Assembly: GCF_000621605.1 (NCBI RefSeq)
Contig: NZ_KK211316.1
Coordinates: 1-64,000 of the forward strand
Direction: 5' to 3'
Length of the DNA stretch: 64,000 bases
Source: Butyrivibrio sp. MC2021
Lineage (GTDB): Bacteria; Bacillota; Clostridia; Lachnospirales; Lachnospiraceae
Part shown: in pieces, positions 17,761 through 27,051 of the stretch
Layout of the letters: the number at the start of each line of letters is the position of its first letter
Numbering within the stretch: the first letter of the stretch is position 1
Notes under the pieces: model-generated
What the model saw: the letters and a program-made list of their open reading frames with translations, nothing else
Told to the model about the DNA's origin: nothing
The model's database searches: none
Translations under genes and position numbers: made by a program

Positions 17761-18506
17761 AAAATCTGCAGAATGTCCTTCACTTCCTGAAGGCTCTTAA
17801 TCTCATAGTCAATCCTGAGATCCTGATTCAAAGGAAGGTTCTTGGGATTGTACCAACAGCACTTTATTCCTGCGTTATTTCCGCCCCTGATGTCGCTGGT
17901 AAGGGAATCTCCGATGATAATCATCTCGTCCTTTTTTATGTTGCCCAGGTACTTGCCACCTGAGTAAGGAAGGTCCTTTTCGCGCTCCATAAGCCACTTG
18001 TCGATCTCTTCAAAGCATGGGGTAAAAAAGTCTATTGAGGGCTTCTCAGCTCCTATCTCCTCTGAGATAAAACAAAGGTCAAAGATCTTGTCAAAGCCTG
18101 AGTTTTTTAACTTGCCGGTCTGAGCCTTCTTGGTTCCGTTGGATGCCATGCACTGCAGAACTTTTCTCTGGTAGCTCTTTAAAAGTTCATAGGAATCGTC
18201 CCTGAAGCATATGGTCTCCCCCAGAAGCTCCTGATATCTGTCATTGAAAGCCGCTGCGATGGATGTGTCTTTTCCCAGGAAGCCAAAGAATTCTCTAAAA
18301 CGGCCCTCCAGAACCTCCTGCTTCTCCATCTCGCCCCTCTCAAGGGCCTGCCAGCGCCTTCTGTTGATGACCATATAATCTTTTAACATATCCTCAGTGA
18401 ACTCTCCGAGGCCAAATTCCCTGAAATCCGTGCACAGGGCCTCCCATTCGGCCACGTCGAAATCCAAAAGTGTATTGTCCAAATCCCAAAGTACTGCTCT
18501 TATCAT
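17757..18506 (-). CDS. HAD-superfamily hydrolase (YjjG/YfnB-like)
   Basis: A 249-residue phosphatase. HAD motif I is DLDNTLLDF near residue 10, motif II is MASNGT, and motif IV is GDSLTSDIRGGNNAG. The helical cap after motif I is typical of the YjjG group, which dephosphorylates nucleoside monophosphates, including non-canonical pyrimidines. The start at 18506 follows AGGAGATTTT; a longer frame begins at 18527 without a site. It is read divergently from the HIT gene, which also handles nucleotides. Confidence 0.85.
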   Translation of the reverse strand: MIRAVLWDLDNTLLDFDVAEWEALCTDFREFGLGEFTEDMLKDYMVINRRRWQALERGEMEKQEVLEGRFREFFGFLGKDTSIAAAFNDRYQELLGETICFRDDSYELLKSYQRKVLQCMASNGTKKAQTGKLKNSGFDKIFDLCFISEEIGAEKPSIDFFTPCFEEIDKWLMEREKDLPYSGGKYLGNIKKDEMIIIGDSLTSDIRGGNNAGIKCCWYNPKNLPLNQDLRIDYEIKSLQEVKDILQIF

Positions 18507-18603
18507 AAAATCTCCTATTTTGTTCAATAAAAAACTATTCTATCAGAAAACTATAGTTCATAATACACTTAAGTAAAAATTTGTAAACTGTTCGGAGGAA
18601 ATT

Positions 18604-19026
18604 ATGATGATCGACAATAATTGCGGATATTGCGTAGGCGGAGAGCCTCTTGCCAAGTTTGGAATCAAGATCTGTGACCTTGAGGTCAGCCAGCTTATTC
18701 TTTTCAAGGAGCAGAGCCATCCAGGACGCTGCATCGTAGCATATAAGGACCATATCAGTGAGATCGTAGATATCTCAGATGAGGAGCGCAATGCATTCTT
18801 TGCTGACGTAAATCGCGCTTCCAAGGCTATCCACAAGGCCTTTAACCCTGACAAAGTCAACTATGGTGCCTACGGCGATACAGGCTGCCATCTTCACATG
18901 CACCTTGTTCCCAAGTACAAGGATGAATATGAGTGGGGCGGAGTTTTCGAGATGAACCCCGGCAAGACCTTCCTTACTGATGATGAATATCAGGAAATGA
19001 TCGAGAAGATCAAGGCTAATCTATAA
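18604..19026 (+). CDS. HIT family nucleotide-binding protein
   Basis: A 140-residue histidine-triad protein. The triad HLHMHLVPK is near residue 98, and the preceding NYGAYGDTGC loop fits the family. HIT proteins hydrolyse or transfer nucleoside-5'-phosphoryl groups such as AMP-lysine or dinucleoside polyphosphates. The ribosome site is TTCGGAGG, 6 bp before the ATG. It is followed by a strong terminator. Two cysteines near the N terminus (CGYC) could bind zinc. Confidence 0.9.
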   Translation: MMIDNNCGYCVGGEPLAKFGIKICDLEVSQLILFKEQSHPGRCIVAYKDHISEIVDISDEERNAFFADVNRASKAIHKAFNPDKVNYGAYGDTGCHLHMHLVPKYKDEYEWGGVFEMNPGKTFLTDDEYQEMIEKIKANL

Positions 19027-19047
19027 TCTGAATATTTTTTGTATGAA

Positions 19048-19080
19048 AAAAGGGTACGCTGTCACATCGGCGTACCCTTT
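19048..19080. terminator. Bidirectional terminator between HIT and EAL genes
   Basis: AAAGGGTACGC pairs with GCGTACCCTTT, with A-rich and T-rich flanks, so it can serve both converging genes. Confidence 0.8.
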
Positions 19081-19089
19081 ATTTATGGT

Positions 19090-20682
19090 CTATTCAATTG
19101 GAGTCGCGGAGCCGTAGGCCCTTACAGGCACTCCGTTCTCATCGAATTCCGTGGTATATTTTACCTTGAAATGTATCCTTGCCGCAGTAAGGGGCATTAC
19201 AGCCTCAAGGGAACCTATTCCCGCCGCCAGCTGTCTGTGCCACTCCCTGTACATATCTGCGTAATCCGGCTGGAAGAGGCCGCTCTCTATAACGGGCTCC
19301 GGATAGTTTTTGATAAGCGGCGGAAGCCCCAGATCCCTCATACACCTGAAGCAGGGTCTCATCTCCTTGGTGGCGATGGTGTACTCCCAGGCGTAGCTTT
19401 TAGTATGCTCACTGGCATATCTGAATTTGCGCTCACTCTCAAATACATCCTGAAAACTCTTCTTTTCCGCAGTGATATTGCTGATTATCGCATATATCAG
19501 ATATTCATCCCCCGCATTTCCAATGACTCTGAGATGGTATCTGATACACATCTGGTCTGTTCCGCAGCACTTGGAATTAAGGAGCATCCAGCTCTCGCAA
19601 ACCTCCTCTTCCGCTGAGGATATGGCCTTCTCTATGGTATCGACAAAGACCTTTTTGCTATCTGTCTCAAAATATTTCCAGGGATTGGACTCAATAAAAT
19701 CCCTCTCAGAAATATTCATTCCGATTTCTTCGATATACTTCCTGTTAACCCTGATGAATTCCAGCTTTTCCTTGTTGTAGGAAAAAACAGCCGCACCCCC
19801 CACAAAATTGTTGAAGATCAGAGTCTCCAGTGAATTGGGATCCCAGAAATTATCCGCTTTGAAGGTCTTAATAAGCTCTGAAGGGCTCTTGGTAGGCTCA
19901 TGATAGGCAATACTCATTTTTTCCAGAAATTCATCTTCAGGCACCGGTTTGGAATAAAGATATCCCTGAATATAGTAGCAACCGATGCTCTTCATGAAAT
20001 CTGCCTGCTCCAGAGTCTCGACGCCCTCAACGATGATGGGGGTTCTGAGCCATTTTGCCATCTGAACTACGCTTCTTATGATGATTCCGCCTCGTCCGCT
20101 GACATTACCGTTCAGGAAATTCAGATCCAGCTTGATAATATCCACATCAAGGTCCTTCAGGATATTCAAAGATGAGTATCCGCTTCCGAAATCATCCATT
20201 TCCACGATATATCCGAGTTTATGGAACTTGTCGATCACTGAAACCATAAGCTCCATGCCGCCGATCGCCGATGTTTCTGTGATCTCTACTCTCAGATATT
20301 TCACAGGAACATTGTATTTTTGGCGCACTTTTTCAACATCATCAACATATGAATGCTTGAAGATGTCATTTCTTGACATGTTAAATGAGATGGGAACAAC
20401 AGAGATATCATCATCAATACAGTTTCTGATGAAACGACAGGCAGATTCCACCATCTGGATATCCGCCTTGTATAAAAGATCGTGTTCTTCCAAAACGGGA
20501 ATAAAGTCTGAAGGATATTGCATACCATATTCAGGGTCTATCCAACGCATAAGTGCCTCAGCTCCAGTCATACTTCCTGTGGCATGATTAAACTGTGGCT
20601 GATAATATGCGAAAATATAACCATTACTTATTGCTTCATCAAAACGATCAAGCAGTTCCTGTGTTGTCAGCTGTCTTTGCAT
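19090..20682 (-). CDS. EAL-domain cyclic di-GMP phosphodiesterase with C-terminal PAS-like region
   Basis: A 530-residue soluble protein. The EAL domain occupies residues about 5-250 and keeps the catalytic set: the EAL motif within AEALMRW, FNMSRND, EITETS, the DDFGSGYSS loop, KLD, VEGVET and QGYLYSKP. It should therefore hydrolyse c-di-GMP. The rest contains one or two PAS-like sensor folds (about 280-530). There is no GGDEF domain and no membrane segment. Sensor placed after the catalytic domain is less usual. The start at 20682 follows GGGAGGTACC; a frame from 20730 lacks a site. It may oppose the diguanylate cyclase at 58226. Confidence 0.92.
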   Translation of the reverse strand: MQRQLTTQELLDRFDEAISNGYIFAYYQPQFNHATGSMTGAEALMRWIDPEYGMQYPSDFIPVLEEHDLLYKADIQMVESACRFIRNCIDDDISVVPISFNMSRNDIFKHSYVDDVEKVRQKYNVPVKYLRVEITETSAIGGMELMVSVIDKFHKLGYIVEMDDFGSGYSSLNILKDLDVDIIKLDLNFLNGNVSGRGGIIIRSVVQMAKWLRTPIIVEGVETLEQADFMKSIGCYYIQGYLYSKPVPEDEFLEKMSIAYHEPTKSPSELIKTFKADNFWDPNSLETLIFNNFVGGAAVFSYNKEKLEFIRVNRKYIEEIGMNISERDFIESNPWKYFETDSKKVFVDTIEKAISSAEEEVCESWMLLNSKCCGTDQMCIRYHLRVIGNAGDEYLIYAIISNITAEKKSFQDVFESERKFRYASEHTKSYAWEYTIATKEMRPCFRCMRDLGLPPLIKNYPEPVIESGLFQPDYADMYREWHRQLAAGIGSLEAVMPLTAARIHFKVKYTTEFDENGVPVRAYGSATPIE

Positions 20683-20804
20683 ACGGTACCTCCCGGATAA
20701 AAAAATGTACCCATGTAAAGTTTTCGACATCCTCCCGTATGAATAATCATACCACAGAAACTGCTTGATTTTTCTCGCTTAATTCTTAAATTATTATCAA
20801 CAAA

Positions 20805-22094
20805 TCAATTAGCGTGTTCTTCCATTACGCTCTTAATTGAAAAATATGAAGGCTTGGGCTCATAGTTCTTATCGAAGATACGGGTGTTTGTGGTATCTCC
20901 CTCGCGGTAATGGTCCACAAGGCCAAATAATGTAACGTTTGTTATGTTTGCAGGGCCGCCGTTGTCTGAGTCCATCTCATAGATCATCTTGAAAATTTCC
21001 TCATATTTATCGGCCTGTTTCTGGAACCACTCATCGTTTTCTTCGTCAACACCAACTGAGAGCTCTGTGACCTGGATCTCAAGGCCCAGCTCAGCGAACT
21101 TGGTCATGGCAGTCTTGATCTCTGAGATCTTAGGATAGCCGATTCCCCAATAGCCCTGCATTCCGATACCGTCGATGAGGCCTTTTTCATTGAGCTTGGA
21201 GCAGAGATCATAGATACCCTCTGTCTTTGGCACCTGGAAGGTGTTGTAATCGTTGTAAAAGAGCTTTACATCAGGATCTGCATATTTTCTTGCATAGGTA
21301 AATGCCATCTCAACGTAGTCCTGACCAACTGTTGCAAACCATGGGTTGTCATTGCCTTCTATCTTGGTACGGCACTTGAAGTAGCTGTCAGGATCTGCGC
21401 TCTCTGGATCTACGGCTTCATTTACCACATCCCAGCAGTAGATAACCCCGGGGTAATTCTCCTGTACATGGGACAGCATCTGCTGAATATAGCTCTCCAT
21501 ACGGCCCAGCATGGTCTCTTTGTCAACGTAGTCGCCGTCATCCTTGTAACCAACCCTGAAAAACCAGTCAGGGGTCTGAGTGTGCCATACAAGGGTATGT
21601 CCTCTCATCTTCATTCCTGTCTCCTGGCACCACTCAAGGGTAGGATCGATTGACATAAAGTTAAGAACCGGGCTGCCGTCCTCGCTGTTCTGGCATCCCA
21701 TCTGATCAAGGATATAGCCGCTCTTCATGAGATTGGTCATGGTGCAGCTGTTAAAGTGCTTAAGTGATAATTCCTTATATTGGGGAATATTGATGGTGTT
21801 GTTCTGGGGCATGCTGCCGTTGATACCAACTCCCAGTGTAAAATAGTCCTTGCAAAGATCCTTAAGAGCAACTCCGTCGTCTACAGGCTGTGCTTCCTCT
21901 GAAGCCTCCTCAGCCGCAGCCTCTGCTGACGCTTCTGTAGCTGCTTCCTCTACAACCTCCTGGGTGCTCTCCTTTGCAGCTTCAGTCACAAGAACATCGG
22001 TCCCCTCAGTGCTGGCTGCAGTTCCTGCCTCTTTCCCGCATCCTGCTAAAAGAGCCAGTGCGATAATACCGCATAAAATACCTTTCCTTTTCAT
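20805..22094 (-). CDS. GH10 endo-xylanase lipoprotein
   Basis: A 429-residue cell-surface xylanase. The lipobox LAGC gives a lipidated Cys near residue 18, followed by a spacer of about 55 residues rich in Ala, Glu, Ser and Thr. The GH10 domain has VWHTQTPDWFF, the acid/base Glu in WDVVNEAV (near 225) and the nucleophile Glu in VTELSVG (near 342). Tethering to the membrane would feed xylo-oligosaccharides to the cell, complementing the free modular xylanase at 1772. GGAGG precedes the ATG at 22094. Upstream lies a terminator, so it is a separate transcript from the GH8 and GH31 genes. Confidence 0.93.
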   Translation of the reverse strand: MKRKGILCGIIALALLAGCGKEAGTAASTEGTDVLVTEAAKESTQEVVEEAATEASAEAAAEEASEEAQPVDDGVALKDLCKDYFTLGVGINGSMPQNNTINIPQYKELSLKHFNSCTMTNLMKSGYILDQMGCQNSEDGSPVLNFMSIDPTLEWCQETGMKMRGHTLVWHTQTPDWFFRVGYKDDGDYVDKETMLGRMESYIQQMLSHVQENYPGVIYCWDVVNEAVDPESADPDSYFKCRTKIEGNDNPWFATVGQDYVEMAFTYARKYADPDVKLFYNDYNTFQVPKTEGIYDLCSKLNEKGLIDGIGMQGYWGIGYPKISEIKTAMTKFAELGLEIQVTELSVGVDEENDEWFQKQADKYEEIFKMIYEMDSDNGGPANITNVTLFGLVDHYREGDTTNTRIFDKNYEPKPSYFSIKSVMEEHAN

Positions 22095-22126
22095 GTAATC
22101 CTCCAATTCGGCCCATATATAAAAGA

Positions 22127-22182
22127 GCCAAGAAATTTAGTGATAAAATACATAATATTTTATCCTAAACCTCTTGGCTACT
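22127..22182 (-). terminator. Long hairpin terminator after the GH8 gene
   Basis: The nested inverted repeat starts AGCCAAGA and ends TCTTGGCT, with an inner GATAAAAT/ATTTTATC pairing. On the minus strand it ends in CTTTTATATAT. It lies between the GH8 stop and the GH10 start. Confidence 0.8.
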
Positions 22183-22230
22183 CACTCTTTGTTGTTATTT
22201 GCCTTAATTTTGCTGATAATCAGTTATTAT

Positions 22231-23385
22231 TTACCACATCCTGTAATTTCCTGAAAGAGCCAAGAAAGCAAACAGATACAGGCAGTTGTCGTAGTAGCGG
22301 CGAACGCCCTTTCTCAGGGGCTGATTCCAGAACCAGTTTACCCACTTTGCAGCCACTGCAAAATCACTGTCAGGATCCTCACTGTAGGGCACGGAAAGCG
22401 CACCCTGGGCAAGGGTAGCCAGAAGTCCCACGGGATGAAGCACAGTCTTATCAAGGGCCTCTCCCTCTACTGTGTATACGCATCTTGCAGCCTCAAGATC
22501 TGTTCCGAAGAACTTCATCATCTTGAGAGGAGCGCTGATCTGGCCTGCATCCTCACCGAACCACTCTGCGTCAAGTCCGATATTTGCTGCTGTTCTGTAG
22601 GCGTCACTGAAGAAATTGCCGAAATATCCCCAGGGCAGCTGCTCAGTCATGGGGCTTCCGTCAAAATTGGCATATTCTGCGCTGAGACCTGTCTTCTCGT
22701 TGCAGGCCTTTGCAAGATATTCTCTGCTGACTCTTGCAGCTCTTTTAAAGAACTCCCTGTCCTCCTCGTTGGCCCAGAGAGCAAAAAGCTCGTAGAAATG
22801 AGGCAGATGATAGGATGGATCTGTGTGAGGGCTTCCCGGAACAAAGAGGATCTGGCCATTTTCCCTGTTGAACATAGGGCATCCGGGTCTTCCGTTCTCT
22901 CCCTTGTGGATCATGGAACTGAGAAGCTCGCGGGCCTCTCTGCTGTACTCAAATATACCTTCTCCGTCGCCCCATCTGTGGGATGCAAAGAAAAGAGCCA
23001 TAGCATAGAACTCCTCTCCGTCAGGAGCAGGGCCGTAGGCGTTCTTTTTGCCGTTTGTCTCACAGGACCAGGCAAAATAGCCCTCGTTGTCACCTTCTGT
23101 CATGAACATATAGGTCTTGGACCACTTCCAGATGCGGTCAAATTCCTCCTTCATGTCCAGCTGTACGCACATCATCATACCATAGGACATACCTTCTGTT
23201 CTGGCGTCGTTATTGCCGGTATCTGTGAGATATCCCATATCTTCGCCGGCTTCGTGATAGATACGCTCATTTTCATCGTAGAAAAAGGTGTCTACCACCT
23301 CTTTAAGCCTGGCCTCGATCGCTGCATCGGTCCTACCGATCTCCTTAAATACGTTTCTGTAAGTTTTTGTCTCAAATGCTCCCAT
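22231..23385 (-). CDS. GH8 reducing-end xylose-releasing exo-oligoxylanase
   Basis: A 384-residue intracellular enzyme without a signal peptide. The sequence fits GH8 Rex enzymes (EC 3.2.1.156): NDARTEGMSYGMMM with the likely general acid E64, and GPAPDGEEFYAMAL with D122. It would remove xylose from the reducing end of xylo-oligosaccharides taken up by the cell. It lies downstream of the GH31 gene in the same direction, separated by a 116-bp gap that carries a striking palindrome. The ribosome site AGAGAGG is further from the ATG than usual. Confidence 0.9.
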   Translation of the reverse strand: MGAFETKTYRNVFKEIGRTDAAIEARLKEVVDTFFYDENERIYHEAGEDMGYLTDTGNNDARTEGMSYGMMMCVQLDMKEEFDRIWKWSKTYMFMTEGDNEGYFAWSCETNGKKNAYGPAPDGEEFYAMALFFASHRWGDGEGIFEYSREARELLSSMIHKGENGRPGCPMFNRENGQILFVPGSPHTDPSYHLPHFYELFALWANEEDREFFKRAARVSREYLAKACNEKTGLSAEYANFDGSPMTEQLPWGYFGNFFSDAYRTAANIGLDAEWFGEDAGQISAPLKMMKFFGTDLEAARCVYTVEGEALDKTVLHPVGLLATLAQGALSVPYSEDPDSDFAVAAKWVNWFWNQPLRKGVRRYYDNCLYLFAFLALSGNYRMW

Positions 23386-23436
23386 GCTATTTTCTTAACC
23401 TCTCTGTGATTCTTTGCTGTTTATCTGCGTATAATA

Positions 23437-23477
23437 GCTGCATATATGTTATTTGCGTTATATAACATATATGCAGC
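23437..23477. repeat. Long palindrome sharing a 17-mer with the origin region
   Basis: GCTGCATATATGTTAT (23437-23452) and ATAACATATATGCAGC (23462-23477) form a perfect 16-bp stem with a 9-base loop. No T-run follows on the minus strand, so it is not a good terminator. The 17-mer GTTATATAACATATATG (23457-23473) is found exactly at 48629-48645 in the A+T-rich origin region. It may be a partition-protein site, or an mRNA-processing hairpin in a GH31-GH8 transcript. Confidence 0.6.
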
Positions 23478-23500
23478 CTTAAAATTCACTTGATATCCTG

Positions 23501-25495
23501 TCAAATGCGCTTAAATACAGGGATTGACTCGATAGGTGCCTTGGATGTGATCACTTCAGCACCCTCATATACCTTACCATTTCTGATGTCCTGCCATTTT
23601 CCCTCAGGGAGATATACCTCTCTCTCAAACTGTCCCAGCTGAAGGATAGGTGCTACAAGATACTGTGAGCCAAACATGTACTGGTCATAGGTATTCCAGC
23701 ACTTCTCATCCTCAGGGAACTCGTAGAACATAGCTCTGAGTAATGGCGCACCGTTCTTGCTGGTCTCCTCATAAAGGGTCTTGATGTAAGGAATAAGCTC
23801 ATGTCTGAGGGAGAGCTGATCTCTCATGATCTTGAAGTTCTCCTCACCATAGCTCCAAAGCTCGTTGGGCTGGCCTGTATGAAGATATCCGCCGCCGAAG
23901 GTCCTGTTATCCAGTGTGGGAATGTCGTAAGGGCCTCTGTCTCCGTGAATCCTGAGAACCGGTGAAAATACTGCAAACTCAAACCATCTGATAAGGAGCT
24001 CCCTGAAATCAGGGTCATTCACGTCATCTGTCATAAATCCGCCGATATCTGTGGTCCACCAGGGAATTCCTGCAAGCCCCATGTTAATACCTGCAGCCAG
24101 TTGATCTCTCAGGGCTTCGAAGGTACTTGGAACATCTCCGGACCATACCACATTTCCGTACTTCTGGCTTCCTGCCCAGCAGCAGCGAAGCAGATTGACC
24201 ACAGACTTATCCTGGATCTTTGTCATATTCTCGTAGAAAAGTCTGCTGTAGAACTGAGGATATATATTGCTGCACTCTAAAGCGGGCCCCAGGTAATATC
24301 TGCAGTTTTCAAAATCATAAACCGCGAGATCCGGCTCTGAATTATCTAGCCAGAACATGTCTATTCCAAGGTCATAATAGTTCTTTTTGCAGACATCCCA
24401 TACATACTGCCTTGCCTCGGGATTGGTGGCATCAAATACGGTGCAATCGCCCTCGAAATCGTAGTTCTGAAGGGTTCCTCTCTCATTTTTCATAAGAAGG
24501 CCCTTCTCCAGCATGTCATAAAAATGTACGCTTCTCTTATCAACTGTGGGCCATACGGAAACCATGACCTTGATGCCCATGCTGTGAAGCTCATCGCACA
24601 TAGCCTTGGGATCCGGCCAGTATTTCTCATCAAAAGTCCAATCTCCCTGAACTGTCCAGTGGAAGAAGTCTATTACGATACAATCGATAGGCACTCCAAG
24701 CTCTTTGGCTTTTCTGGCAACTCCCAGAACCTCTTCCTGAGTCCTGTAACGGAGCTTGCACTGCCAAAGTCCCAGAAGATCCTCCGGCATATCCGGAGCT
24801 CTTCCTGTAACCTCTGTATAATTTTCCAAAAGCCCGCTGGGGCCGTCGGAAACGGTGATCCAGTAGTCCATCTCCTTGGTGGCCTCTGCGATCCACTCTG
24901 TATAGTTATTTCCGAAGGTAACTCTTCCTACCGCCGGATTATTCCACAAAAATCCATATCCAAGGCTTGAAACAGCAAAAGGAACCGAGATCTGTGAATT
25001 TCTCTGCTCTAAGTTAAGAACGCAGCCCTTAAGGTCTGTATAGGCGTGCTGATACTGCCCCATTCCGAAAAGCTTCTCACCGTCATTACTCTCAAATTTC
25101 ACATTGAGGTGATAATCTCCGCCGTTATGAGCCTTATATTCTCTGTTGATATATTTAAGACATCTGCTCTCTCTGGAAATGGTTCCGCCGTAGGACCTGA
25201 AATATTCCCTTAAAAAGAGCTTATCATCCCTGTAAAAAGAAATAACTCCGGCACTGTTAACTGTGGCCTTGATCCTTCCGTTTACGATCTCAGCGCAGAC
25301 TCCGTTCTCATCCTCACCGGTCCTTATTACAGGAGCACTTTTTTCCACGTTTTCTGTAAGTGCCCAGTCTTTTCCGCTAAATTCGGGATACATTGTGCTT
25401 CTGACTCTGAAGGAATCCTTTCCCCAGGTCTCGATTTTTAGGGTTTCGCCCTGTCTTTTTGCTATAAGTGAATTGTTTTCCTGTAAAAATCGCAT
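23501..25495 (-). CDS. GH31 alpha-xylosidase/alpha-glucosidase
   Basis: A 664-residue cytoplasmic glycosidase. An N-terminal beta-sandwich precedes the barrel; the nucleophile Asp is in FWLDNSEPDL (near 383) and the acid/base Asp in WSGDVPSTFEAL (near 450), followed by PWWTTDIGGF. The DNSEP context favours an alpha-xylosidase over an alpha-glucosidase, but this is not decisive. The start at 25495 has GAGAGGGGG at about 9 bp. With the GH8 enzyme downstream it would process branched xylo- or xyloglucan-oligosaccharides. Confidence 0.9.
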   Translation of the reverse strand: MRFLQENNSLIAKRQGETLKIETWGKDSFRVRSTMYPEFSGKDWALTENVEKSAPVIRTGEDENGVCAEIVNGRIKATVNSAGVISFYRDDKLFLREYFRSYGGTISRESRCLKYINREYKAHNGGDYHLNVKFESNDGEKLFGMGQYQHAYTDLKGCVLNLEQRNSQISVPFAVSSLGYGFLWNNPAVGRVTFGNNYTEWIAEATKEMDYWITVSDGPSGLLENYTEVTGRAPDMPEDLLGLWQCKLRYRTQEEVLGVARKAKELGVPIDCIVIDFFHWTVQGDWTFDEKYWPDPKAMCDELHSMGIKVMVSVWPTVDKRSVHFYDMLEKGLLMKNERGTLQNYDFEGDCTVFDATNPEARQYVWDVCKKNYYDLGIDMFWLDNSEPDLAVYDFENCRYYLGPALECSNIYPQFYSRLFYENMTKIQDKSVVNLLRCCWAGSQKYGNVVWSGDVPSTFEALRDQLAAGINMGLAGIPWWTTDIGGFMTDDVNDPDFRELLIRWFEFAVFSPVLRIHGDRGPYDIPTLDNRTFGGGYLHTGQPNELWSYGEENFKIMRDQLSLRHELIPYIKTLYEETSKNGAPLLRAMFYEFPEDEKCWNTYDQYMFGSQYLVAPILQLGQFEREVYLPEGKWQDIRNGKVYEGAEVITSKAPIESIPVFKRI

Positions 25496-25626
25496 AAATT
25501 TACCCCCTCTCCGGTATTCTCTAAAAAGCATACCACAGCGGGGGCTAATAGTTATAGTCATATAATGCTATTTTTCTCTTATTTTTGGCTCTATTTGCCA
25601 CGTAAATGTATCGGGCGACTATTTTA

Positions 25627-25998
25627 TCAATCTTCGTCGCCAAAGACCTTTTTAACGGCTTTAATTACGTCAGAAGCAGTAAAGGGTTTGATAATGAAAT
25701 CCTTCGCGCCTTTTTTCAGAGCCATCATGATCATATTGTCATATTTCTGGTCTGAGCACATGATTACATTGGCCTTGGAATTGATGTTCATGATCTCTGT
25801 AAGAGTATCAATTCCGTTCATTTTGGGCATATTAATGTCCAGAATAACAAGATCAGGACTCTTTTCTTTAAACTGCTCAACAGCCTGCTCACCGTTGAGA
25901 GCTTCACCGATGATCTGATACTTTTCAGGATCAAGGGCAGATTTAAGCATTTCTCTCATAAAAGTCGTGTCATCAACAATAAGTATCTTTTTTCTCAT
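25627..25998 (-). CDS. Single-domain response regulator (CheY-like)
   Basis: A 123-residue receiver domain without output domain. All key residues are present: D9, D10, the phosphorylated D54 in VILDINMPKMNG, S82 in place of Thr, and K104 in FIIKPF. GAGGTG lies 6 bp before the ATG at 25998. No histidine kinase is adjacent. The closest signalling genes are the chemoreceptor at 31880 and the EAL gene at 19090. It probably signals to the flagellar motor or another partner by protein contact. Confidence 0.92.
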   Translation of the reverse strand: MRKKILIVDDTTFMREMLKSALDPEKYQIIGEALNGEQAVEQFKEKSPDLVILDINMPKMNGIDTLTEIMNINSKANVIMCSDQKYDNMIMMALKKGAKDFIIKPFTASDVIKAVKKVFGDED

Positions 25999-26114
25999 GA
26001 AATTCACCTCGTTGTCAAAAACTTCGTCTCAACTATAATTCTACAACGTCCGAAGGAAATTCACAAATCCAAGTTTATAAAATTACAATAAATTGATAGC
26101 GCCATTTCATAGAA

Positions 26115-26150
26115 AAAAGCTACCTGCAAATTGTTATGCAGGTAGCTTTT
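26115..26150 (-). terminator. Terminator of the adhesin-sortase unit
   Basis: AAAAGCTACCTGCA (26115-26128) pairs with TGCAGGTAGCTTTT (26137-26150), 14 bp past the sortase stop. Confidence 0.85.
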
Positions 26151-26164
26151 AAAAATTCAAATAA

Positions 26165-26953
26165 TCAAAGATCATGCTCGTCAGAACGTACAGCGCAGAT
26201 TACAAGACGCTCATCATCTGAAGCTGACGTACATGTCGACAATGTGACAATGCTGTCATTATTGTTGTACACGTCTGTCGATACATATGATTTACTAAGA
26301 ATGTGCTTAACGGCGCCGTCAAAATTTTCAGGATTAGGGCCGTAGGTGTAGTAAATCTGATCGTTATCCTTTACATCACAGTATGCAAAGATCTGATATC
26401 TGTAGACCTTGCCTGCAGTAAAGATCTGGAAATACTGGTGATCCTCATAGTAGCTCTTATCTGTCTTGTAATAACGAAGTCGGCCAAACATTGAGAGGTC
26501 TCTCATGTTGTGTCCGTAAATGAGCACGTTAGGATCTGAAAAATCAGGTGTGGACTCCCCATCAAGGAATATAGAACCTGCTGTGGAAGCCTTACCGTCA
26601 TATGTTTTTCTTAAATAGGTTGTATTATCACCGGAATAAAGAATAGGATAACTGATATTCTCATTCTCGAAATAAATCCAGCCGATAATATCTGAATTTC
26701 TTGCTTCAAGTCCTGTGAGGTCTACGCTGATATTATTCCACCAGCCATTTTCTTCTTCCTCAACGGCATCATTTGAAACAAATTCCTCAGGAAGTACCGT
26801 GTCCACCGCCTCAACTTTTTTCTTAGCTTCTTCGTTGATTGAAACGTACTGCTGCTCTGTTTGCTCATAAAGAGCATTGGACCTATTGTACTCGCTGACT
26901 GTAACAAATATAACTCCGGCAGATACAGCTACCATGATTGCTCCGGTAGCCAT
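26165..26953 (-). CDS. Class B sortase
   Basis: A 262-residue membrane-bound transpeptidase that attaches surface proteins to the wall. An N-terminal membrane segment (about 1-22) is followed by the sortase barrel with IIGWIYFENENISYPIL, the catalytic His in LIYGHNMRD, the Cys in TLSTCTSA and the Arg in ICAVRS. It follows the wall-anchored adhesin gene and probably anchors it. The ATG at 26953 has no good ribosome site, and the reading frame stays open upstream for about 35 codons to an A10 run inside the adhesin 3' end. That stretch encodes another hydrophobic segment (GYIIFVLVVATFLNLIW). The true start or coupling mechanism is therefore uncertain. Confidence 0.9.
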   Translation of the reverse strand: MATGAIMVAVSAGVIFVTVSEYNRSNALYEQTEQQYVSINEEAKKKVEAVDTVLPEEFVSNDAVEEEENGWWNNISVDLTGLEARNSDIIGWIYFENENISYPILYSGDNTTYLRKTYDGKASTAGSIFLDGESTPDFSDPNVLIYGHNMRDLSMFGRLRYYKTDKSYYEDHQYFQIFTAGKVYRYQIFAYCDVKDNDQIYYTYGPNPENFDGAVKHILSKSYVSTDVYNNNDSIVTLSTCTSASDDERLVICAVRSDEHDL

Positions 26954-27051
26954 AATCAGCTGCCATCTGTATTGTTTGATCTTTTTCCAAATAAGATTTA
27001 AGAAAGTAGCAACTACGAGAACAAATATTATATATCCACGCTCAATCTTGC

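Noticed and set aside
22435..23409. A 324-codon open frame antisense to the GH8 gene
   Set aside because: Shadow of the GH8 gene; no family features and no ribosome site.
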